Positions 15,976 to 24,639 of a stretch of 64,000 nucleotides of DNA are shown here, piece after piece; position 1 is the stretch's first letter; each line of letters begins with the position of its first letter. The DNA lies in assembly GCF_021190955.1 (NCBI RefSeq), contig NZ_JAIOAO010000001.1:1426001-1490000 (forward strand). Direction: 5' to 3'. The notes below the pieces were generated by a model. That model searched no databases and was not told where the DNA came from. It saw only the letters and a list, made by a program, of their open reading frames with translations. The translations under genes were made by a program, and so were the position numbers. This stretch comes from Parachryseolinea silvisoli. Lineage in GTDB: Bacteria > Bacteroidota > Bacteroidia > Cytophagales > Cyclobacteriaceae.

Positions 15976-16551
15976 TTAAAAAAACAATAAAAATGACCCG
16001 CTTTCCCACAGAATAAAAATACCGAGCCCAAACAGTACGAGCGGCGTAATAATATTCCCAAACCGATCCAGGTAGCTGGCAACCACGGGATGGCGGGCCA
16101 GATAACGCGCCGCCATACACCATACATAGGTCATCATAGCAAAGACAACAACCATATACACCTTCGCTACTACCGTCATGGTTGTGAGCAAGGGTACATA
16201 TACGCCGATATTGTCACCTCCGTTGGCGATGGTTACGCCGGCGATGGCGATGATACCCGCGCCGGTCCGCAGGGGGACTTCATCGTTCCAATTCCCCTGC
16301 TGCTGCACATTCTTCAGGGCCAGGTATATTGGAAATAACCCCAGCAGTCCGATATACTTCTGATCAATTAAACTTCCAATCGCCGCGCCGACAAAAGACA
16401 CCAGCACCAGGGTGCCAATGCCCAGGTATTGCCCCAGCACGATATCGATAGGCTTTTGTTTGCGCCGACCATAGAACAACATCAGGATAAAGATGTCATC
16501 GATGTTCGTCGAAACAAAAGCCAATAGAGATGTTATGATGTTTTCGAGCAT
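15976..16551 (-). CDS. cadD: CadD-family cadmium resistance transporter
   Basis: A 191-residue membrane protein with five to six hydrophobic helices. Conserved CadD features are STNIDDIFIL near the N-terminus and TIANGGDNIGVYVPL in the middle, each placing acidic residues in a membrane segment, as expected for metal-ion transport. CadD proteins confer modest cadmium resistance in Gram-positive bacteria and are widespread elsewhere. No CadC/ArsR-type regulator is present. Instead it follows an SMI1/KNR4-like gene by 9 bp on the same strand, so the two are probably co-transcribed. Transport substrate is inferred from the family only. Confidence 0.82.
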   Translation of the reverse strand: MLENIITSLLAFVSTNIDDIFILMLFYGRRKQKPIDIVLGQYLGIGTLVLVSFVGAAIGSLIDQKYIGLLGLFPIYLALKNVQQQGNWNDEVPLRTGAGIIAIAGVTIANGGDNIGVYVPLLTTMTVVAKVYMVVVFAMMTYVWCMAARYLARHPVVASYLDRFGNIITPLVLFGLGIFILWESGSFLLFF

Positions 16552-16560
16552 GAATGGCCG

Positions 16561-17961
16561 TTACAACCATTGGGCAAACACCTTTTCAAACGCCGGCGCC
16601 GCCTTGTCAACATTCTCCCAGCTGTCGTTGTCCACCGTGGGATCGTCGTGACCGAAAGGCCCACGATGTGAACCAAATATCTTGATCAGGTCGGCGGTAA
16701 TCCAGAGGCCCGCCATGTTGTGAGACCACTGATAGGCCGTACGGCGCAAACCGGGTTTATCTATGAGGTGGCTATCCCACAGGCCGCGCGGCAGTGCAGC
16801 CTTCAGTAGGTCCGAACCCAGTGCCTGACGGCTTTTTACTTTCGCCAGCAGGTCTGCGTGTTGCGCGAAGCGTATTTCGTCCAGCAGGCCGCGGGTGGCC
16901 GCCCAGCCGAGGAAGAGATGTGTGCTGACCACGGGATATTCTTGCAGTGCCAGCGACGACATCACCCTGACTACGAAGCCCAGTCCATCATCAGATTCTA
17001 TTTCTACGACAACATCCGCAGCAGCGTCTACCACGCGGTGCCAATACGCCACCGTAGGATCGTTGTCGCTCATAAAGGCAGGCTCATAGCCATCCGGATC
17101 GCCGAGCAATTTAATAACATCGGCTTCTGTACCTTTCTTGACGTCGATACCAAACACCGGCTCGCCGATCTTCTCGCGGATCCACGCGTACGACAGATAC
17201 GGTATAAACGAGCGTGCGCTCTTGCTGATGGGCGGATATTTTTCATTGCGTACGTTGTGCGAGAAAACCAGTTCAATACCGACCTTCGGCGCCGAAACGT
17301 TCACGCTATCGGAAGAAGTATGCTTGGGCGCTTTTTTACCAAGCGTGTTGGTTACCCAGTCGATCAGCGCCTCGTCATCGGCCCGGCGCCCCATCATGTC
17401 GACGAGCTTGCGCACATGAGGCCCAAGTTTTTCGTAGTCAGCAGTAGGCTGACGGTGGGCGGCTTCAGCCGCGGGCGCAGCGCTAGCTGTGTCACCGGCA
17501 AGCCAGGCTCCAAAATCGAAGTCTGCCGCTTTGGGAGTCTTTATCTTGCGGCTTTTGATCCAGGCAGCCAGGCTAGCACGCCCTTCAATCTCTTCGTCAT
17601 CGAGGTCGTAGACATCTGTTTCGCCTTTCGACCACAATACCAGAAATTCTTCCAGGCTGTTGCCAATTGTATGATGCTCACCTTCCGAGCCCAGAAACAC
17701 CACGGCCGGTGGCGCGCCCGTTACATCCGTGTTTAATAACACTACCATCGAGCCATCCGCCAATTCCAAGAATGAAAATCCATGGGTATTCAGACGCTCA
17801 GCTGCGGCAGGCTCCCACTGCGGCGGAATTTCGCGCGGGCCGAAGGTATCGAACCAGCCCAGGCTTCCGTGAGGCTGTGTGCCAATAAAGGTCATCAAAT
17901 CAATAAATAGAGTTGGTACTGTGGGCTTAACGGCTTCTTGCCGGATCTCGTATGTTGACAT
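16561..17961 (-). CDS. hypothetical protein with an SMI1/KNR4-like N-terminus
   Basis: A 466-residue cytoplasmic protein with no signal or membrane helix. Residues 15-125 recall SMI1/KNR4 (SUKH) proteins: FGPREIPPQW, SFLELADGSMVVLLN and VVFLGSEGEHHTIGNSLEEFLVLW. An Ala-rich, low-complexity link (about 155-170) leads to a C-terminal half that I do not recognise; it contains GIELVFSHNVRNEKYPP and a 'DPTVAYWHRVVDAAADVVVEIESDDG' type acidic region. SUKH proteins include many immunity factors to nuclease toxins, but no toxin gene is adjacent here. It precedes cadD by 9 bp in a likely two-gene operon. Confidence 0.6.
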   Translation of the reverse strand: MSTYEIRQEAVKPTVPTLFIDLMTFIGTQPHGSLGWFDTFGPREIPPQWEPAAAERLNTHGFSFLELADGSMVVLLNTDVTGAPPAVVFLGSEGEHHTIGNSLEEFLVLWSKGETDVYDLDDEEIEGRASLAAWIKSRKIKTPKAADFDFGAWLAGDTASAAPAAEAAHRQPTADYEKLGPHVRKLVDMMGRRADDEALIDWVTNTLGKKAPKHTSSDSVNVSAPKVGIELVFSHNVRNEKYPPISKSARSFIPYLSYAWIREKIGEPVFGIDVKKGTEADVIKLLGDPDGYEPAFMSDNDPTVAYWHRVVDAAADVVVEIESDDGLGFVVRVMSSLALQEYPVVSTHLFLGWAATRGLLDEIRFAQHADLLAKVKSRQALGSDLLKAALPRGLWDSHLIDKPGLRRTAYQWSHNMAGLWITADLIKIFGSHRGPFGHDDPTVDNDSWENVDKAAPAFEKVFAQWL

Positions 17962-18464
17962 AAAATACTGTTCAATCTTTTATTATGGGGCCTCAATATC
18001 CGGACAATCATGATACTTGTCAAACTCTGTCCCCAAACAATGCAACCTGGTGCAATTAACCAAAAAGACCGGTCCGTTAATTTCCTCGCCTGTACCACGA
18101 GCCCCACCGTAGTGTGCTACCATTTATCCGCAAAAACAACATTTTTTCGTACAATATACTTTGCATATTCCCGCGGTGTTGTAAATTGTGTATGCTATAA
18201 CATTGTTCGAATTGCCGTAACAGTTATCGTGTGTCAGTATAAACGTTATACCCATAACCATTGTAGTATTTATGAAGACCGAACCAATTTTTTTACCCAA
18301 AGGACTCCCTCCAGTTCACCTGCTGTTGTTCACACGACCCGAACCGTAGGCTAAACACTGTTTCCTTAAAAGGCCTTCTCTATTTTTTAATTTCATACCG
18401 GAAGCCCCTCTGGTCCGATGTTGTATTGCGCCTTTCGCAATGCAACCGACAGGCCGGAAGCAAC
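17962..18464. other. AT-rich intergenic region
   Basis: About 500 bp upstream of the SMI1-like gene and downstream of sdhC, both leftward. It is AT-richer than its surroundings, holds the promoter of the SMI1-like operon and the sdhC terminator candidate at 18421-18445. A 114-codon open frame on the plus strand (18010-18354) has no coding character. I see no RNA gene or repeat family in it. Confidence 0.5.
18421..18445 (-). terminator. hairpin downstream of sdhC
   Basis: TTGTATTGCG (18421-18430) pairs with CGCAATGCAA (18436-18445) over 10 bp with one weak T-G/A-C position and a 5-base loop. It lies 20 bp past the sdhC stop. An A/T-rich stretch follows on the minus strand further down. Likely a terminator. 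Confidence 0.45.
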
Positions 18465-19139
18465 CTATCCTAGCCAATGAAAATAAACCGAGACCGGCAT
18501 CATCGCGAAAAGCAGTGATATCACAACGGAGAACACGACCCCACTCACCACAATCAGCTTGTCATACTTTGCATGCTTTAACCCCAGTGACTGAAAGGAG
18601 CTTTGAAACCCATGCAACAAATGCCAAAAGAGCGAAAAGCATCCGAGCAAATAAATTATCACCTCGACTGGATTTTGAAACGTGACCAAAATCATCTGGT
18701 ACAATGGCAACTCCTCGCCTGTCATAAATTGATGCTTTCGGTTCGGAATCCAAAAGTTAGATGTATGGATCACTAAAAAAAGCAGGATCAGCGTCCCGAG
18801 CAAGGTCATACTTCGGCTATACCAACGGCTTTGCTGGGGCGGTGTCACAACGTGATATCGCACCGCGCCCCGTGCCGTCCGGTTTTGCTTCCACAACAAT
18901 AAGCCTTGTGCAATATGGAACAAAAAGCCGAGCACCAGTACAATCTCCAGTGTCCGGATAATGGGATTGGTCGCCATAAAATGCGCCCAGTGCGTGAAGG
19001 TGGCGCCGCGGTCATCGATAAAGATCATGGCATTAATAGCGGCATGCACCACTAAAAAGCTGATCAGGAATAGCCCCGTCAGCGCCATCACGATTTTCTT
19101 GCCAATAGAGCTTGTTAAAGCGCGGGAAAACCAGTTCAT
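18465..19139 (-). CDS. sdhC: succinate dehydrogenase cytochrome b subunit (b558 type), orphan
   Basis: A 224-residue membrane protein with five helices, matching the succinate dehydrogenase cytochrome b558 family. These subunits anchor SdhA/SdhB to the inner membrane, bind two b haems and exchange electrons with quinone. Candidate haem ligands are His32 (VVHAAIN), His75 (LFHIAQG), His125 (VIHTSNF) and His173/His176 (FWHLLHGFQS), so both haem sites look intact. Length and N-terminus (MNWFSRALTSSIGKK) are typical. The normal sdhA and sdhB partners are not downstream; the next 500 bp are non-coding. It may be a second, stand-alone copy or the operon may have been broken. Confidence 0.88.
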   Translation of the reverse strand: MNWFSRALTSSIGKKIVMALTGLFLISFLVVHAAINAMIFIDDRGATFTHWAHFMATNPIIRTLEIVLVLGFLFHIAQGLLLWKQNRTARGAVRYHVVTPPQQSRWYSRSMTLLGTLILLFLVIHTSNFWIPNRKHQFMTGEELPLYQMILVTFQNPVEVIIYLLGCFSLFWHLLHGFQSSFQSLGLKHAKYDKLIVVSGVVFSVVISLLFAMMPVSVYFHWLG

Positions 19140-19305
19140 AATTCATACGTTTTAAAGAGAACAATCGAATTTCCTATATTGGACGTTCCGGGGCAACTAT
19201 TTTTACGCCGATCTACTTCACCCGGCGCAAGGGCAATGGGGTACCTGCGGCAAGCGATGGGGTATTTGACAAAAAATTCCACGCGTTTGCAAAAAATGGG
19301 CTGCA

Positions 19306-19563
19306 TTGCCAGACATTCCCAACGTGGTGCAGGCTACTTCGGGGCGTGTGACGGGGGTGTTGTCGAAGTCGGATAAGAATAGTCCTTCGGGGAATGGAAC
19401 GGTAGTATATATTAATACGAGCCTATCGCTTCAAACGGTACTCGATAGGGTGGAGAAGGCAGGTGGAAAGATTTTAACGGGGAAGATTGCTATACCGGCG
19501 GGGTTTATTGCGATGATATTGGATTCGGAGGGGAATAAGGTTGGGCTTCATGCGGAGGTGTAG
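19306..19563 (+). pseudogene. truncated glyoxalase/VOC-family gene
   Basis: An 85-codon frame whose second half (GNGTVVYINTSLSLQTVLDRVEKAGGKIL, then IPAGFIAMILDSEGNKVGLH) matches the C-terminal module of VOC/glyoxalase-type proteins, including the metal-ligand-like Glu in DSEGN. The N-terminal module, which should supply another ~55 residues, is absent: the only start is a TTG at 19306, and an in-frame stop lies at 19267-19269. The gene keeps its own terminator at 19634-19669. I read it as a decayed gene; expression of the fragment cannot be excluded. Confidence 0.65.
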
Positions 19564-19633
19564 TTCCGCTGCCGCAAACACAGCGATGACGACTTTATTG
19601 TGTTGAACTAACCGTTCTACCATTTCTATATAG

Positions 19634-19669
19634 AAACGAGACTGTCGTGTTGGGGCAGCCTCGTTTTTC
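19634..19669 (+). terminator. rho-independent terminator after the VOC fragment
   Basis: AAACGAG (19634-19640) pairs with CTCGTTT (19660-19666), extended by CTG/CAG past one mismatch, and runs into TTTTT. It is a good intrinsic terminator for the rightward VOC fragment and insulates the TonB-like gene. Confidence 0.75.
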
Positions 19670-19720
19670 CTACCATTGCCAGAGCATAATTTATTGCTAA
19701 TTTTGTTTGAATTGCCGCCC

Positions 19721-20593
19721 ATGAAAACATCTGTCTTGCTCCTGTTTATCATACTAAGCATCCACTTTACACACGCTCAGTTGCAGGAAAAGAGGATTGC
19801 CTATCTATCAAAAGACCGCAAGGTGGTTTATGGTTCGAACGGCGCTGCCTTTTATCGCACGATACAAGAAGCTGGCGAAGGCTTTATCTTGCGCGAGTAT
19901 TACATGCCTTCCGGCAAGGTGCGGCTGATTGCCGAATGCCTCGAATATGAACCCGATATCATCTATCACGGAAAGGTAAAACACTACTACGAAAGCGGTA
20001 CGCTACAGAAAGAAGGGCAATACGACGACGATTATGCTACCGGCGTCTTTGTGGAGTATTATGAAACAGGGGGCATACGCCAACGTAAGGAGTATCAGTC
20101 CGGTGACAAAGAGCTCATTCTTCAATATTATACCCCTGACGGTCAGGAGCAATTATCAAATGGCAACGGACTTATCAGTACCGTCGTTGAAACCGGCGAG
20201 ACTTCTAACTCGGAGATCAAGGATTATATATTGGTGAACAGCTACCGTGTAAAAGCGGGTGATACCGTATATACGGTAGTAGAAAAGCCTGCCGAGTATC
20301 CGGGCGGTATGAAAGCGATGATGCAATATCTTCAAAGCACGGTCAGATATCCTGCCGATGCCCGGCAGAGCGGCATACAAGGGAGCGTCTTTACCTCGTT
20401 TGACGTCGACAAAAAAGGCAAGATTTCTGACTTGACAACGGTAAAAGGTGTAAGTCCGGATATTGATGCCGAAGCCTTCCGCGTCATCACCGCCATGCCC
20501 CCATGGCAACCCGCCCGCGTACGGGGCAAAGCTGTAAAAAGCCGTTTTGTCCTGCCGATTAAATTCAAGCTCTCGACCGGCAGCAGACGCTAG
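19721..20593 (+). CDS. exported TonB-like protein with YwqK/MORN-like repeats
   Basis: A 290-residue protein with a signal peptide (MKTSVLLLFIILSIHFTHAQ). Residues 60-145 carry short repeats of the KHYYESGTLQKEGQYDD / EYYETGGIRQRKEYQSGD kind, as in YwqK-type MORN-like proteins. The C-terminus (about 205-290) is a TonB-type domain: YPGGMKAMMQYLQSTVRYP, VDKKGKISD, WQPARVRGKAVKSRFVLPIKFKL. It is a paralogue of 9891-10727. There are no TonB-dependent receptors beside it. The open frame starts at 19676, but the ATG at 19721 opens a clean signal peptide. Confidence 0.8.
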   Translation: MKTSVLLLFIILSIHFTHAQLQEKRIAYLSKDRKVVYGSNGAAFYRTIQEAGEGFILREYYMPSGKVRLIAECLEYEPDIIYHGKVKHYYESGTLQKEGQYDDDYATGVFVEYYETGGIRQRKEYQSGDKELILQYYTPDGQEQLSNGNGLISTVVETGETSNSEIKDYILVNSYRVKAGDTVYTVVEKPAEYPGGMKAMMQYLQSTVRYPADARQSGIQGSVFTSFDVDKKGKISDLTTVKGVSPDIDAEAFRVITAMPPWQPARVRGKAVKSRFVLPIKFKLSTGSRR

Positions 20594-20640
20594 AAGACAG
20601 TGTGCGTGTGGGAGCGAGGGCGAATACGGGCGCTCTATCG

Positions 20641-22371
20641 CTAACCGAAGTTAAAATTATATCCCACAGTCACGGTAAGATCGTGCGTAGACGCACGCTC
20701 CGAACTGTTTCTCAGCTGATTCAATACATTCAGCATAAGCGCATGCCGCTTGAGCACATTGTACACGGCGTTACACCGGATGTTTAGTACTCGGGTATCC
20801 CACGCATTATCGGTCTTGCTCGCATTGTACGATATGCTGGTGCCGGTCGTAAGCTTTTTCTTGAATAGCTTCGCGTTTGCTCCCACGGTAGGCCCCAGTG
20901 TAATAAAGTCGTTTCTACCGATGGTGTTATAGGTAACGTTAAAGGCAGCTAAAACATTAAATCCCTGGGCAAGCTGCATAAAGTTATATTGTACGGAGCC
21001 ATTGTAAAACCGTGAGCCGTTGCCGTTGCGTACAACACCGCCCTGTTTGTCGCCGGTCTCCTGGAAGCTGACGTCAAACGTCAACATGCGCATGACTGCA
21101 TCGGTTTGTTTCAGGGTGTAGCTCAGTGTGCCGCTGGCATTTTGCGATGTCTGTGTGTAGTCCAGTGTATCCAGCTGCTGGAAGTTGTCGAGTTGATTGA
21201 TGGTCTGGAACTGCGGCCGGATACGCATGAAGGTCTGAAAGTTGGAGTAGTTCAGCACAGCCGATATTTTAGTCGTCGGTATATATGAAACATTCAGGGC
21301 GCCGATGGCCCGGGTCGAAGAACCGGACTTATTACCATCCAGGTTGTCACGCTGAAAGCCTGCATTCATGGCGATCTGTACTTTTCCGTTGAACAACGGC
21401 TGGGCTGCATTGACGGTGATATTCTCCAGATCATTGTTGATATAATAGGCGCCCAGGGTCTGGTACCCGGGATCAACACGTTCGTACCCCACGCCGAGGA
21501 CAGTGTTCTGCAAGGTGTATTGCAGCGCTGTTTTGAATGCATTGTAAAATCCTGTCGAAGCCTTACTATCAACAAGCGGACCGAGGATTCCTCTGCCCGT
21601 AGCATCTTCCGCGCGAATGTCGCGCGTGAGGGCGCTGGTAGCATACTCCACCGACAGGTCGAGGTTCTTCACGACCTCCAGGCCTCCGTTTACGCTGACT
21701 ACCGTATTTTCCATGGGATAGATACCGAGGCTATCCGGGGCATTCCGGAGGGAGTGTGGGTCGTCCCACGCCCGGAAGACGATCAGGCCGGCGCGGTATT
21801 TCCCTTGCTGAAATTGCAGGCGCGCTCCAAATCCCTTGCGTTCATACGCCGCAGGCACAGTGTGATTGGCCGTATCATATTCATTTGCCTTCTGCAACCG
21901 TCCGTGGATTACGCTGCCTTTAAAGGGCCCTTCGGGCTCGACATCCACTCCTGCTCCGCGGAACAGATAACCGTTGAGTGTATAGGGAGAGAAGGTCATA
22001 GCGATGTCGCCGATGTGGCCGGTTACGGATTTATAGGATGGGTGTATGCTGAACCGGTTAGATGGAATGGGGTAGGTGTAGTTTCCACCAAAGTCCGACA
22101 GGGTAAACGTGAACGGCAGATTGACGACATTGTACAGGTTCATGTTGATGCTTCCGTTTACAAAATAGGAAAACGGGCTTCGTCCATACCCTCCGTTACC
22201 ATCATAGAATATGCCGTTGGCGGCCAGGCCTCCACTGAAGCGAATGGGCTTGCCGTTGCCGAATTGTTCTTTGAGGTTGTCTAGCCGGACCGATTGAGCT
22301 GTTGCCTGAAACACAATGCCGGGCAAAAGGATCAACAGTAGCGCAGAGAGGATGCGTAGAAGTGGTCTCAA
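20641..22371 (-). CDS. probable outer-membrane beta-barrel protein, last gene of the surface operon
   Basis: A 576-residue exported protein (signal peptide MRPLLRILSALLLILLPG...ATAQ). The body is rich in alternating amphipathic strands with aromatic girdle residues (SGGLAANGIFYDG, YAGLIVFRAW-like, VLGVGYERVDPGYQTLGAYY) and ends in a Tyr/Phe strand VTVGYNFNFG, as in outer-membrane barrels. The start is TTG at 22371, whose last bases overlap the TGA of the upstream PKD gene, so translation is coupled. Being encoded with a SprB-repeat, T9SS-sorted protein, it might anchor or export other products of the operon, as SprF does for SprB, but it is longer than PorP/SprF proteins and I do not place it in that family. 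Confidence 0.7.
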   Translation of the reverse strand: MRPLLRILSALLLILLPGIVFQATAQSVRLDNLKEQFGNGKPIRFSGGLAANGIFYDGNGGYGRSPFSYFVNGSINMNLYNVVNLPFTFTLSDFGGNYTYPIPSNRFSIHPSYKSVTGHIGDIAMTFSPYTLNGYLFRGAGVDVEPEGPFKGSVIHGRLQKANEYDTANHTVPAAYERKGFGARLQFQQGKYRAGLIVFRAWDDPHSLRNAPDSLGIYPMENTVVSVNGGLEVVKNLDLSVEYATSALTRDIRAEDATGRGILGPLVDSKASTGFYNAFKTALQYTLQNTVLGVGYERVDPGYQTLGAYYINNDLENITVNAAQPLFNGKVQIAMNAGFQRDNLDGNKSGSSTRAIGALNVSYIPTTKISAVLNYSNFQTFMRIRPQFQTINQLDNFQQLDTLDYTQTSQNASGTLSYTLKQTDAVMRMLTFDVSFQETGDKQGGVVRNGNGSRFYNGSVQYNFMQLAQGFNVLAAFNVTYNTIGRNDFITLGPTVGANAKLFKKKLTTGTSISYNASKTDNAWDTRVLNIRCNAVYNVLKRHALMLNVLNQLRNSSERASTHDLTVTVGYNFNFG

Positions 22372-23711
22372 GGTTTTTGTATTTTGATATCAACGACGAT
22401 ATACGATTGGAGCGCGTCGCGGTGGAACTCTTTGATTTTGATGGCGCCCTTGCGGTCGTCTTTCGTTCGGAAGAGCACGATGCGCGGAAGCTGGCTGTCG
22501 GTAAAAGGCTTGAGCCCGGTAGCCCGCGATGTGATGTTCAAATTGCGCAACGGTACATCGGTCTCCATCTGGTCGAAGTCGGCTTCGGTAAAGGTTATAC
22601 CACAGCCGCACGTTTCTTGTGTATTGATGAAATGTGTGGTCTGTGCCTGTGTGAGTGCCTCGAACGTATACTGCTGTACTGAGTCGGGTGAGACAAAGCG
22701 ATTGAATGCAAAGGTTGCATTCAAGCCGAAGAAGGCGATGTCCACATACTGGTCGATCGAATCGGGATCATCCTTGTGCATAACACGTCTCAGAAATGTA
22801 GAATAGAAGCTGCCCACGGTACTGTGCGCGGTGTTGACGCCCAGCATGATGTCGTGGTGCGTGCGCAAGCCGGTGTTGGGCTTCACGACAATCTCCCGGT
22901 TAATGCTTTGCGTCACTTTGCCGTTGTCGGCGGTGAGTGTTATGGTGTATGTACCGGGCTGTGCAAAATGAACGGACGTCTGCTCTGCCGTTGATTGCTG
23001 AATGTCGCCGCCGGTACTGGTCCACTTCCAGGTAAGGCCGCCGATGGTGCTGTTTATCAGCGATGCGGTGAGCGGCGCTTCGTAGTCTTCGTCCTGGAAC
23101 GACGGCTCGATGGCAAAGTCCATGGCCAACGCGGGCAATACGGTAATGGTCTTGGCGATGGAATCTATTTCATCGCCGTTCTCTACTACCAGCGTGATGG
23201 TGTGTTCGCCGGGTATAGTATATTCTACTACCGGTGGATCGTGGCCGGTAAACGACGCAGGCATACCTTCCGGAAACGTCCAGTGATAGGCGGTGCCACC
23301 GATCGTGGTGTTGGTGAGCGTTACCTGCACAGGTGAAATGCTATTGGTGGCAATACTTGTTTCAAAGTCGGGCGAGAACGTACCCAGAATGCGCAGGGAA
23401 ATTTCCTTCGTTTGGCGGTCATCGCCGTTCCAGGCTTCCAGGCGTACGGTGTAGGTACCGCTGGCGGTATAGCGCACAGCGCCCGGATTGTACTTGTCGG
23501 ACGTCTCGGGGTCGCCGCCTTCAAAAGTCCACAGGTAGTGCTCAGCGCCGGTGGTTTTGTTCTCGAAGGTTACTTCCACGGGTATGGAATAGTCTTCGTT
23601 TACCACCTGGTAGGCAAAGCTCACCGCAGCCGGTATGGCTTCTTCGTGAAAACAGGAGGCCAGCGGCAGCAATGCCGCGAAGATATAGTATGATAGGATC
23701 TTAGAATGCAT
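22368..23711 (-). CDS. lipoprotein with three PKD domains
   Basis: A 447-residue protein with a lipobox (LLPLASC, Cys20) and three PKD-type domains in tandem (about 30-110, 115-195, 200-285). Each carries a YLWTF/YHWTF/WKWTS strand and a GTYTVRLEAWNGD / GEHTITLVVENGD / GTYTITLTADNGK ending. The last ~150 residues are a separate unknown domain with QETCGCGITF and a VDIAFFG segment. PKD modules usually mediate protein or glycan contacts at the cell surface. In-frame ATGs at 23726 and 23735 would lengthen the overlap with the upstream HEAT-like gene. The stop overlaps the next gene's TTG start. Confidence 0.85.
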   Translation of the reverse strand: MHSKILSYYIFAALLPLASCFHEEAIPAAVSFAYQVVNEDYSIPVEVTFENKTTGAEHYLWTFEGGDPETSDKYNPGAVRYTASGTYTVRLEAWNGDDRQTKEISLRILGTFSPDFETSIATNSISPVQVTLTNTTIGGTAYHWTFPEGMPASFTGHDPPVVEYTIPGEHTITLVVENGDEIDSIAKTITVLPALAMDFAIEPSFQDEDYEAPLTASLINSTIGGLTWKWTSTGGDIQQSTAEQTSVHFAQPGTYTITLTADNGKVTQSINREIVVKPNTGLRTHHDIMLGVNTAHSTVGSFYSTFLRRVMHKDDPDSIDQYVDIAFFGLNATFAFNRFVSPDSVQQYTFEALTQAQTTHFINTQETCGCGITFTEADFDQMETDVPLRNLNITSRATGLKPFTDSQLPRIVLFRTKDDRKGAIKIKEFHRDALQSYIVVDIKIQKP

Positions 23712-24639
23712 CGCGTATGATTTCATACTTTCCATTCTGCTGTTTAAACCAGGCCCGCGTGGTTTCCAGGGCTTGGGGATAATTGTTCGTAGCTACACCA
23801 CCACCGGCGGTGGCTGCTACCGGGTAATCTTTGATGACCGGTGCCAGCAACTCCATGACGCGGTAGGCACACGTCATTTTCTGACGTGACTCGGCGCTCG
23901 GCGCGCCGCACTTCCGTTCATCACTGAACAGAACTTCTTCCAGGTAGTGTATGGCGCGGTAGCTGCGGGTATAGACCAGGTCGGGAAAGAGCTCATAGAC
24001 AGCATCGTCGTTTACGCCAAACATGCGGACGCGGTTCAGAATCACGTCAACAGCTTGCTGATCGCCCAGGCGTGCCAGGGCGATATAGCCTGCCCAGCGG
24101 TCCTGAGCGCGCAGCGCCGGCGCTTCTTCTTCCACATAGGATTTGATTTTCAGTGCAAGATCTTGTAGTTGCAAATAGCCCACGAGCCTAAACAAGGCGC
24201 CGGGGCTGGAAGGAAGTCTTCGCACCCGGCTGCGGACAGAATCGAGCGCAGCGCGGTCAAAGTCCTGGGATTGAAAACGTGCCAGTCCGTTGTCGACCAG
24301 ACGCTGAATGCCTTTGTCCTTATCCTGCCAGCCGCGGATTAAAACACTCACAACGCGCTTGCGGGTGCTCTTTTGCTTTGTCTTCGTTCCCAGTTGGCAC
24401 AATAGATAATAGGCCTCTGCACGCAGCGATGAAACCGTGTCCTGCAAGTAGGCGGTCAGTGGCGCGATATACTGATCTTCTTTTTTTGCTTCAAAGGAAA
24501 GTGACGTTACCGCCTGCTTGTCGCGCATGGCCGTAAAGTGGGCATCGACTTCACGCTTTTGTGCGGAAGCCTGCAAGCCGAGGACAAGTAGTAATATGGT
24601 CGTCGTGTGTAGCAACGACAGAGAGGATATTTTTATCAT
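23701..24639 (-). CDS. exported HEAT-like repeat protein
   Basis: A 312-residue protein with a signal peptide (MIKISSLSLLHTTTILLLVLGLQASAQ). The mature part is almost all helical, with repeat-like blocks such as YIAPLTAYLQDTVSSLRAEAYYLLCQLG, RWAGYIALARLGDQQAVDVIL and RAIHYLEEVLF that follow the HEAT/Armadillo pattern. Such solenoids act as scaffolds. The start codon at 24639 overlaps the TGA of the preceding gene in an ATGA, so this start is strongly favoured over the upstream in-frame codons. The function is not known. Confidence 0.72.
   Translation of the reverse strand: MIKISSLSLLHTTTILLLVLGLQASAQKREVDAHFTAMRDKQAVTSLSFEAKKEDQYIAPLTAYLQDTVSSLRAEAYYLLCQLGTKTKQKSTRKRVVSVLIRGWQDKDKGIQRLVDNGLARFQSQDFDRAALDSVRSRVRRLPSSPGALFRLVGYLQLQDLALKIKSYVEEEAPALRAQDRWAGYIALARLGDQQAVDVILNRVRMFGVNDDAVYELFPDLVYTRSYRAIHYLEEVLFSDERKCGAPSAESRQKMTCAYRVMELLAPVIKDYPVAATAGGGVATNNYPQALETTRAWFKQQNGKYEIIRDAF

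Noticed and set aside
18010-18354. 114-codon plus-strand open frame in the AT-rich gap
   Set aside because: Its composition is not protein-like, and it overlaps only regulatory sequence of the SMI1-like operon.
20641-22371. Assigning the barrel-like protein to the PorP/SprF family
   Set aside because: It accompanies a SprB-repeat protein but is far longer than PorP/SprF proteins, and I see no family-specific motif.
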